From CBDUEV01 sp965366365 (GTDB taxonomy: Bacteria > Actinomycetota > Acidimicrobiia > Spongiisociales > JAENVV01): a stretch of DNA of 10,704 nt. Shown here piece after piece: positions 1 through 5,210 of this stretch (positions are counted from its first letter, which is position 1; each line of letters starts with the position of its first letter). The notes beneath the pieces are model-generated. The model had not been told where the DNA came from. It saw only the letters and a list, made by a program, of their open reading frames with translations, and made no database searches. Location: positions 1 through 10,704 of the forward strand of contig CBDUEV010000087.1 of the NCBI GenBank assembly GCA_965366365.1, in the 5' to 3' direction. Position numbers and translations under genes: made by a program.

Positions 1-120
1 TCTTCGGGCTCGGCTTCTTCGGGCTCGGCTTCTTCGGGCTCGGCTTCTTCGGGCTGGGCCTCCTCGGATTGGGCCTCCTCGGATTGGGCCTCCTCGGACT
101 GGGCCTCCTCGGAATGGGCT
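1..120. repeat. 15-bp tandem repeat, eight units
   Basis: Eight consecutive 15-bp units fill 1-120. Units 1-3 are identical (TCTTCGGGCTCGGCT), unit 4 is a transition, units 5-6 are identical (TCCTCGGATTGGGCC), and units 7-8 differ by one or a few bases. A degenerate ninth follows at 121-135. The unit length is a multiple of three, so copy-number change keeps the minus-strand reading frame and only lengthens or shortens the PEEAE/SEEAQ tract of the HTH protein. The array touches the window edge and may continue beyond it. Confidence 0.95.
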
Positions 121-608
121 CCCTCGGGAGACTCGACCTCGAGAGCGTCTTCGTCGAAGAGCCGCTCGGTGGCGGGTTCCTCGGCGCCTTCCGTGCTTCT
201 CTCCTCGGCCGCGCCAGCAGCAGGGCGGGGGTCGGCCGGTCCAACATCGGGGGACCCGTGTCGCCGAATCGGCTCACCAGGGCCCGTCGAGGATCCCGTT
301 CCCACCACTCTGGTCGCCGGCGGCTCAGGTGCCGTGACATCCGCACGTGAGGTGGGCTGGCCAGGTCCGGCCGGCCGGAACTTGCGACCACCCGGCAGCA
401 CAAGATCGAGTTCGGTCAACTCGTCGTCCGTGATGCCGAGCACCGCCACGACCGCGGCGAGGGTCTCATCGTCGGAAGGGTGGGTTCGATCGCGTTCCCA
501 AGCACGCACAGTGGATATCGAACGGCCGACGAGGTCACCAAGCCGAGCCTGCGTCATGCCCAGCGCTGAACGGCGCCGCTTGACGATTTCTCCAAAACTG
601 CTCGACAT
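1..608 (-). CDS. XRE-family helix-turn-helix protein with acidic pentapeptide repeat (3' end outside window)
   Basis: The frame opens with ATG at 608-606, preceded by a Shine-Dalgarno GGAAGG (618-613), and stays open to the left edge (202 codons), so the C-terminus is missing. Residues about 4-60 form an XRE/HTH_3 domain: FGEIVKRRRSALGMTQ, then RLGDLVGRSISTVRAWE as the helix-turn-helix, then a typical hydrophobic last helix. Such domains bind operator DNA, usually as dimers. Residues about 70-160 are a Pro/Gly/Ala-rich low-complexity linker. From about 163 the protein becomes a strict acidic pentapeptide repeat, SEEAQ then PEEAE. The long disordered acidic tail suggests that the HTH is tethered to a further domain beyond the window (a membrane or effector domain is possible, but nothing shows it). 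It is divergent from selC, with 155 bp between them. The HTH call is firm; target and function are unknown. Confidence 0.85.
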   Translation of the reverse strand, partial: MSSSFGEIVKRRRSALGMTQARLGDLVGRSISTVRAWERDRTHPSDDETLAAVVAVLGITDDELTELDLVLPGGRKFRPAGPGQPTSRADVTAPEPPATRVVGTGSSTGPGEPIRRHGSPDVGPADPRPAAGAAEERSTEGAEEPATERLFDEDALEVESPEGAHSEEAQSEEAQSEEAQSEEAQPEEAEPEEAEPEEAEPE

Positions 609-750
609 GAGCCCTTCCGTGACCGAGCTGGACTGCGCCCTACCCAAAACTGTACCTGCACCACGGTATTCGCTACGTCATCCGGGCGAAAGTCGACGAC
701 CGACCGCAGCCAGGGCGATCGGCGGTGGATCCGCTCGGGCTCCGAGCCAC

Positions 751-756
751 TAGCCT
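751..756 (+). promoter_or_regulatory. possible -10 box of selC
   Basis: TAGCCT lies 7 bp before the first base of the tRNA, the spacing expected if transcription starts near the mature 5' end. It fits the actinobacterial TANNNT -10 pattern, and the same hexamer precedes gnd at 3436-3441. No good -35 box is visible about 17 bp upstream. This is a motif call only. Confidence 0.3.
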
Positions 757-763
757 GACCGAC

Positions 764-858
764 GGAGGCGAACGAGCGCCTGGTGGGCTCCCTGGTCTTC
801 AAAACCAGTGGGGGATCGAAAGGTCCCCGGCGGGTTCGATTCCCGTCCGCCTCCGCCA
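764..858 (+). tRNA. selC: tRNA-Sec(UCA), selenocysteine tRNA
   Basis: The gene is 95 nt long including an encoded CCA (856-858), the same length as E. coli selC. The anticodon stem is CTGGT/ACCAG (792-796, 804-808) with loop CTTCAAA and anticodon TCA at 799-801, which reads UGA. The long variable arm is a seven-pair stem (811-817 with 822-828) closed by a GAAA loop, as in SelB-recognised tRNAs. The T arm is GCGGG-TTCGATT-CCCGT (830-846). The acceptor is extended: GGAGGCGA (764-771) against CCGCCTCC (847-854), with seven Watson-Crick pairs and an A-C mismatch at the eighth; the discriminator is G855. This tRNA is charged with Ser and converted to Sec by SelA with selenophosphate from SelD, so those genes and SelB should exist elsewhere. 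The only caution is the eighth acceptor pair. Confidence 0.96.
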
Positions 859-871
859 AACGCCACCAGGA

Positions 872-885
872 CCGAGCCGGCTCGG
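872..885. terminator. palindrome after selC, possible terminator or processing hairpin
   Basis: CCGAGCCGGCTCGG is a perfect 14-bp palindrome beginning 13 bp after the tRNA CCA. It could form a GC-rich hairpin at the 3' end of the tRNA transcript. There is no T-tract, so it is not a classical Rho-independent terminator, and a palindrome with no loop would have to open its central pairs. Low confidence. Confidence 0.3.
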
Positions 886-910
886 CGCGCTGCCATGTTC
901 GGCGCCCCAC

Positions 911-948
911 TACCATCACGTCCCATGCTGACGAATGTTCTCGAGTGA
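911..948 (+). promoter_or_regulatory. possible -10 box and leaderless seven-codon upstream ORF
   Basis: TACCAT at 911-916 matches TANNNT. A start site 6-9 bp downstream would fall close to the ATG at 925. From that ATG the frame reads seven codons (MLTNVLE) and stops with TGA at 946-948. That stop overlaps the GTG start at 945 of the next gene as GTGA. The gene at 945 has no obvious Shine-Dalgarno, so coupling to a leaderless mini-ORF is one way it could be translated. This is inferred from spacing only. Confidence 0.25.
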
Positions 949-1226
949 CCGACAACGGATACAAGGTCATGCCCGGATGGCGGGTCGGCCACCTGGTCGA
1001 GGAGTCGACCCGTTCGGGCCTGCTCGTTCCCGTGGGCATGGAGAGCGAGAGCGACGCCCTCTCGCTCGTCGACGTCACCAGCGGCCGCCATTTCTGGGCT
1101 GTCCCCACCGGCGCCTGGCGATTCATCTGGCCCAGCGACGGACGGGTCGTTGTCGCGGTCCGCGAGTCCCAGATCATCGCCGAACAAGGCGAGGACGCCT
1201 CACCCGACGACGGCACGTACCTCTGA
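945..1226 (+). CDS. small protein of about 93 aa, possibly GroES-like
   Basis: The open frame extends upstream through selC, so a start must be chosen below it: GTG 945 gives 93 residues and the next choice is ATG 969 (85 residues). Neither has a good Shine-Dalgarno. The N-terminal part, RVGHLVEESTRSGLLVP, resembles the GroES/Cpn10 opening (RVLVK.LEEE..T.GGIVLP), and the C-terminal VVVAVRESQIIAEQ resembles the Cpn10 ending (EYLILREDDILA). The middle, with an aromatic patch (HFWAVPTGAWRFIW), is shorter than in Cpn10 and does not match it well. A Cpn10-like beta-barrel is therefore an inference from the two ends, not a family assignment; partner and role are unknown. It lies between selC and hflX, 79 bp upstream of the latter on the same strand. 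I am fairly sure it is a real gene because codon use and third-position GC match its neighbours. Confidence 0.65.
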   Translation: MTDNGYKVMPGWRVGHLVEESTRSGLLVPVGMESESDALSLVDVTSGRHFWAVPTGAWRFIWPSDGRVVVAVRESQIIAEQGEDASPDDGTYL

Positions 1227-1305
1227 CCCCCGAGAATGCCCCCGCTTGCTCGGCTGCCACACGGTACGGTGGTCGAGTATCCCGCCATCCCGAGAGGAAC
1301 GCCCT

Positions 1306-2622
1306 GTGACAACCGACGGTCGGCAACGACGCCGATTGACCGCCACGGTCACCGACCTGGAGGTCACCAAACAGAAAGCCCTGCTCGTGTCGGTCGAGCT
1401 GCCCTCCATGACCTCGGACGACGTCGAGCGCTCCATCGAAGAGCTCGGCCGCTTGACGGACACTGCCGGATCGGTGCCGGTCGCCGCCGAAGTGTTGAAG
1501 CGCCCCTCGCCCGACCCGGCCACCTTCATCGGATCAGGCCAAGCGGCAGAGCTGGCCGGCATGGGTCACGCCCTCGACGTCGACGTGGTGGTGTTCGACA
1601 ATGATCTGACCCCCGCCCAGCAACGCAACCTCCAGCACATCTTCGGCTGCGATGTCGTCGACCGGGTTGCCCTGATCCTCGACATCTTCGCTCAGCACGC
1701 CACGTCTCGCGAGGGCATGCTCCAGGTGGAGTTGGCGTTGCTCCGCTACCACCTGCCGAGACTGCGCGGGAAAGGAACCGAGCTGAGCCGCCAGGCCGCC
1801 GGCATCGGCACACGCGGACCGGGCGAGACCAAGCTCGAAACGGATCGCCGGCGTATCCAAAACCGGATCTCGAAGCTGACTCGAGAGCTCAAGGACCTGC
1901 GTGGAACACGAGAGACCCAGAGAAAGGCTCGCAAACGATCGAACCTCCCGCTGGTGGCCCTGGTCGGGTACACCAACGCCGGGAAATCCACGCTCCTCAA
2001 CCGCCTCACCTCAGCCGACGTCCTGACCGAGGACCGTCTGTTCTCGACGTTGGGCTCGGTGGTGCGGCGGACCGAGTTGACCCAAGGCGAAACCATTCTG
2101 ATGTCCGATACCGTGGGATTCGTCCGGCGACTCCCCCATGAACTGATCGAGGCATTTCGTTCGACCCTCGAAGAGATCCTGGAGGCCGACCTTCTCCTCC
2201 ATGTTGTCGACGCTTCGGATCCGGCCGTCGAGAGCCAACTCTTGGCCGTCCGGGAAGTGCTTGCAGAGATCGGAGCGGGACAGCTCGACGAACTGATCGT
2301 GCTCAACAAACAGGACCTCGCCGATCCGGTCGCCTTTCAGCGACTGCTGGCGGTCCATCCAGCCGCGGTGGGTGTCTCCGCCCTGGCGGGAACCGGTCTC
2401 GAAAGCCTCCAGGAGACCATCGTCGAGCGTCTGCGCGGCCAGACCGTAGAACTGGAACTCTTCGTGCCGTACGATCAGCCGCAGCAACTGGCTTCCCTCC
2501 ATCGTGACACAGAGGTGCTGAAGGAAGCACATGGATCCGAAGGGACTCAGCTGATCGTCCGCGTGCACGAGACCCGCGCCGGCGCCTACGACTGGGCGAT
2601 CCCGCCCGACCACCAAGGCTGA
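1306..2622 (+). CDS. hflX: GTPase HflX
   Basis: The product is 438 residues, a normal HflX length. The GTG start at 1306 is supported by AGAGGAA (1293-1299). HflX binds the 50S subunit and uses GTP to split stalled or hibernating 70S ribosomes, mainly under heat or antibiotic stress. The N-terminal HflX domain (about residues 10-160) contains FIGSGQAAEL and DNDLTPAQQRNL. It is followed by the family hallmark GIGTRGPGETKLETDRRRI and a charged coiled coil (about 180-215). The G domain has G1 GYTNAGKST (221-229), G3 DTVGF (268-272), G4 NKQD (334-337) and a G5-like SAL (358-360). A short C-terminal region ends with the WAIPPD segment. All GTPase motifs are intact. It converges on ppgK with 25 bp between the two stops, and no clear terminator hairpin lies in that gap. 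Confidence 0.97.
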   Translation: MTTDGRQRRRLTATVTDLEVTKQKALLVSVELPSMTSDDVERSIEELGRLTDTAGSVPVAAEVLKRPSPDPATFIGSGQAAELAGMGHALDVDVVVFDNDLTPAQQRNLQHIFGCDVVDRVALILDIFAQHATSREGMLQVELALLRYHLPRLRGKGTELSRQAAGIGTRGPGETKLETDRRRIQNRISKLTRELKDLRGTRETQRKARKRSNLPLVALVGYTNAGKSTLLNRLTSADVLTEDRLFSTLGSVVRRTELTQGETILMSDTVGFVRRLPHELIEAFRSTLEEILEADLLLHVVDASDPAVESQLLAVREVLAEIGAGQLDELIVLNKQDLADPVAFQRLLAVHPAAVGVSALAGTGLESLQETIVERLRGQTVELELFVPYDQPQQLASLHRDTEVLKEAHGSEGTQLIVRVHETRAGAYDWAIPPDHQG

Positions 2623-2647
2623 GTACCCCGGCCAGACCGAGCGGCTT

Positions 2648-3379
2648 TCAGCTCACGGCGGCGAGCGCTGCTCCGATGATGCCCGCCCGGTTCCGCATGG
2701 AGGCAGGCACGACCTCGACGTCCACATCGAAGCGGTCTTCGAACCGATCGAAGTTCTTCGAGATCCCGCCGCCCACGATGAAGAGATCAGGGGACAGGAG
2801 GGCGGCCAGGTAGCGCAGCACCTCGTTGACGCGATCTCCCCACTCGCCATACGACATGCCGCTTTCCTCATGGAGACGACCGGCCGCGTAGTGCTCCGCC
2901 TCCATGCCTCGGAACTCGATGTGCCCGAGTTCGGTGTTGGGGAGAAGAACACCGTCGTTGAAGATGGCCGAACCGATTCCAGTCCCGAACGTCAACATGA
3001 TCAGGGTGCCGCCCCGACCCTGTCCGGCGCCGAGGCGCACTTCGGCGATCCCGGCCGCGTCGGCATCGTTGAGCAGCGTCACCGGACAGCCGGTGGCTTT
3101 CGAGAAGAGCTCGGCACCGTTGACCCCGATCCACGACTTGTCGACGTTGGCGGCCGTCTCCACAACTCCGCGCCGAACGACCGAGGGGAAGGTGCAGCCG
3201 ATCGGGCCATCCCACTCGAAGTTGCGAACGATCTTCGCCACCACGCCGGCCACCGCATCCGGCGTAGCCGGCTGGGGGGTCGGGATTCGGTGACGGTCGC
3301 TCACCATCACACCCTTGGCAGAGTCGACGAGGGCACCTTTCACGCCCGAGCCTCCGATATCGATACCCAACAACTCCAT
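2648..3379 (-). CDS. ppgK: polyphosphate glucokinase (ROK family)
   Basis: The product is 243 residues, close to the roughly 250-265 of characterised PPGKs. ATG at 3379-3377 follows a strong GAGGAG Shine-Dalgarno; the open frame continues upstream but overlaps the promoter region. The enzyme phosphorylates glucose to glucose-6-phosphate using inorganic polyphosphate (many also accept ATP). Visible motifs are DIGGSGVKG (7-15, phosphate-binding loop), LNDADAAGIAE (103-113, with D105 as the likely catalytic Asp), TFGTGIGSA (130-138), ELGHIE (150-155) and the C-terminal IVGGGIS nucleotide-sugar kinase signature. The CxCGxxGC zinc motif of ordinary ROK kinases is absent, as expected for PPGK. The order and wording of these motifs match the M. 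tuberculosis enzyme. It is divergent from gnd, so glucose activation and the oxidative pentose phosphate step may be co-regulated. Confidence 0.95.
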   Translation of the reverse strand: MELLGIDIGGSGVKGALVDSAKGVMVSDRHRIPTPQPATPDAVAGVVAKIVRNFEWDGPIGCTFPSVVRRGVVETAANVDKSWIGVNGAELFSKATGCPVTLLNDADAAGIAEVRLGAGQGRGGTLIMLTFGTGIGSAIFNDGVLLPNTELGHIEFRGMEAEHYAAGRLHEESGMSYGEWGDRVNEVLRYLAALLSPDLFIVGGGISKNFDRFEDRFDVDVEVVPASMRNRAGIIGAALAAVS

Positions 3380-3467
3380 GTCACTCCTCTCGGTAGGAGA
3401 GGATAGACCCCGACGACCGGAGGCGACCCCGGGGGTAGCCTGGGTGCACGACCACTCTGGAGTGACA
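3380..3467. promoter_or_regulatory. divergent ppgK/gnd promoter region with a dyad
   Basis: The 88 bp between the two start codons hold a TATCCT -10 for ppgK (minus strand, 3405-3400) and a TAGCCT -10 for gnd (plus strand, 3436-3441); neither has a convincing -35. A perfect dyad, CCTCTC-GGTAG-GAGAGG (3386-3402), overlaps the ppgK -10 box and contains its Shine-Dalgarno. It could be an operator, or in a longer transcript a hairpin that hides the ribosome site. The gnd side has TGGAG just before the ATG at 3468. Confidence 0.4.
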
Positions 3468-4922
3468 ATGGAAGCGACCGCCGACATCGGCCTCATCGGC
3501 TTGGCCGTGATGGGCCAGAACCTGGTCCTGAACATGGACGACCACGGATACACGGTGGCCGTTTACAACCGAACCACCGAGAAGGTCGACGACTTCCTAG
3601 GCGGCCCCGCCGCCGGCACGCAGGTGATTGGCACGCACTCGGTCGAGGCACTGGTGTCCAACCTCAAACGCCCCCGCAAAGTGATGCTGATGGTGAAGGC
3701 GGGGGCACCGGTGGACGCCTTGATCGACCAGCTGCTCGATCTCCTCAGCCCAGGCGACATCATCATCGACGGAGGCAATTCGTACTTCGCGGACACGATC
3801 CGACGCACTCGCCAGGTCGAAGAGGCCGGGCTGCTCTATGTCGGAACGGGGGTGTCGGGCGGCGAAGAAGGCGCTCGACACGGTCCGTCGATGATGCCGG
3901 GAGGTTCTGCCGGGGCCTGGACGCACATCCAGCCGATCTTCGAATCCATCGCAGCCAAGGTGGACGACGGAACGCCCACGGCGGCGTGGGTGGGTGCAGA
4001 TGGAGCCGGGCACTACGTGAAGATGGTCCACAACGGGATCGAATACGGCGACATGCAGGTGATCGCCGAGGCCTTCCACCTGATGCGGGACGGCCTGTCG
4101 ATGTCCTACGACGACATGGCCTCCGTGTTCGAGCAATGGGGTGAAGGCGTGCTGGATTCGTTCCTCATCGATATCACCGCCGACATTCTGGCGACTCGCG
4201 ACACCGACGGGGAGCCCCTCCTCGAGAAGATTCTCGACGCGGCTGGTCAGAAAGGGACAGGCAAGTGGACGGCCGTCTCCGCCCTCGATCTCGGAATGCC
4301 GGTCACCCTGGTGGCCGAAGCAGTGTTTGCCCGAATCGTCTCGGCGCTCAAGTCTGAGCGGGTGCATGCGGCCTCCCTCCTGCCCGGGCCCACCGCCACC
4401 TTCGACGGCGACCGCCAATCCTTCGTGGCTGCCATCGGTCAAGCCCTGTACGCCTCGAAGATCGTCTCCTACGCCCAAGGTTTCCTCCTGCTGCGAGCGG
4501 CGGCCGACGAGTACGGATGGGAGCTCGACTACGGGCGGATCGCCGGGCTCTGGCGGGAGGGCTGCATCATTCGCGCCCGTTTCCTCGACGACATCACGGC
4601 TGCATATGCAGCCGAACCCGATCTCCCAAACCTGCTGGTGGCGCCGTTCTTCACCGACGCCATCGCCGAAGCCCAGGCCGGATGGCGCCACGTGGTGGCG
4701 GCGGCGGTCTCGTGGGGTATCCCGGTGCCCGCCTACGGCACGGCCCTCGCCTTCTACGACGCCTACCGCACCGAACGGCTACCGGCCAACATGATCCAGG
4801 CCCAGCGGGATTACTTCGGCGCCCACACCTACGAACGAGTCGATCGACCACGGGATGAGTGGTTTCACACCAACTGGACAGGCCGCGGCGGCGACGTGAC
4901 CGCCGGCAGCTACGACGCCTGA
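3468..4922 (+). CDS. gnd: 6-phosphogluconate dehydrogenase, decarboxylating
   Basis: The product is 484 residues, the long homodimeric GndA-type length. ATG 3468 is placed directly before the Rossmann fold and has TGGAG upstream. It oxidises and decarboxylates 6-phosphogluconate to ribulose-5-phosphate in the cytosol. The nucleotide loop is GLIGLAVMGQN (8-18). NRTT (34-37) follows the second strand, where Arg and Thr recognise the 2'-phosphate, so NADP+ is the likely cofactor. Substrate motifs are GTGVSGGEEG (126-135) and GHYVKMVHNGIEYGD with the catalytic K185 and the H188/N189 pair. The all-helical C-terminal domain has KGTGKWTAVSALDLG, GCIIRARFLDDI and a tail ending in LPANMIQAQRDYFGAHTYER. 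All expected catalytic residues are present. Sequence agreement with the E. coli/animal type is high through the whole length. Confidence 0.97.
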   Translation: MEATADIGLIGLAVMGQNLVLNMDDHGYTVAVYNRTTEKVDDFLGGPAAGTQVIGTHSVEALVSNLKRPRKVMLMVKAGAPVDALIDQLLDLLSPGDIIIDGGNSYFADTIRRTRQVEEAGLLYVGTGVSGGEEGARHGPSMMPGGSAGAWTHIQPIFESIAAKVDDGTPTAAWVGADGAGHYVKMVHNGIEYGDMQVIAEAFHLMRDGLSMSYDDMASVFEQWGEGVLDSFLIDITADILATRDTDGEPLLEKILDAAGQKGTGKWTAVSALDLGMPVTLVAEAVFARIVSALKSERVHAASLLPGPTATFDGDRQSFVAAIGQALYASKIVSYAQGFLLLRAAADEYGWELDYGRIAGLWREGCIIRARFLDDITAAYAAEPDLPNLLVAPFFTDAIAEAQAGWRHVVAAAVSWGIPVPAYGTALAFYDAYRTERLPANMIQAQRDYFGAHTYERVDRPRDEWFHTNWTGRGGDVTAGSYDA

Positions 4923-4942
4923 CACGTTCGGACGGCCAGGAC

Positions 4943-5142
4943 ACCCCGGTCGGCAAGCCGTGGTTGCTCGTGGATTCGGACCCCGCCATGCGAGCGGCGG
5001 CACTGACTCGGCTCCTCGGAAAGGCGCCGGACGACCCCGATGTCAGGGAAGGACGCTTGAGCCGTCGAGATGGGTGACGCTGCGCGCGGCCGGGTTCTTG
5101 AAGGCGGCTTTCGAAGGCAAAGACCCTCAGCCGAACCGCTGA
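4943..5142 (+). pseudogene. remnant of a deleted and frameshifted gene (WLLE/squalene-cyclase-like family suspected)
   Basis: The gap between gnd and pepN contains two protein-like fragments in different frames. One frame (about 4943-5065) reads VGKPWLLVDSDPAMRAAALT followed by RLLGKAPDDPDVREGR. A second frame (about 5064-5142) reads EPSRWVTLRAAGFLKAAFEG followed by KDPQPNR and a stop. From memory, a family of actinobacterial proteins related to squalene-cyclase/prenyltransferase repeats begins with a 'PWLLE.D.PSVR..AL..LLGR..DDP.V..AR' pattern and ends with 'PSRWNTLRALRVLK'. If so, these are its two ends joined with a couple of hundred codons lost and a frame change at about 5060. No start codon with a Shine-Dalgarno is evident. 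The family assignment is recollection, not a search result. Confidence 0.45.
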
Positions 5143-5146
5143 CGAA

Positions 5147-5174
5147 TTCGTCACCATCGCAGCTCCACTACCCT
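5147..5174 (+). promoter_or_regulatory. possible pepN promoter
   Basis: TTCGTC (5147-5152) and TACCCT (5169-5174) are separated by 16 bp and lie 37 bp before the pepN GTG. The -10 fits TANNNT and the -35 is a weak match to TTGACA. No other candidate in the gap after the gene remnant looks better. Confidence 0.25.
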
Positions 5175-5210
5175 TCTGGGACTCGTTCGCCAGAGCTCGA
5201 GAGGGAAATC

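Noticed and set aside
69..350. Plus-strand LGLLGLG-repeat open frame at the left edge
   Set aside because: It is the antisense reading of the 15-bp repeat in the HTH gene. The minus-strand frame has a convincing HTH domain, a start codon and a Shine-Dalgarno.
554..1312. A 252-codon minus-strand open frame
   Set aside because: It runs antisense through selC, the small plus-strand gene and the HTH gene start. Its translation is Arg/Ser-rich with no domain pattern, typical of a GC-rich shadow frame.
2623..2647. Possible terminator between hflX and ppgK
   Set aside because: The 25-bp convergent gap shows no stable stem-loop and no T-run.
4597..4614. Perfect 18-bp palindrome CGGCTGCATATGCAGCCG
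   Set aside because: It lies inside gnd and encodes ordinary family residues (TAAYAAEP region). A single such palindrome in a GC-rich coding region is plausible by chance, and no second copy is seen.
3597..4691. A 364-codon minus-strand open frame opposite gnd
   Set aside because: It is antisense to a fully conserved 6-phosphogluconate dehydrogenase and has no recognisable domain.
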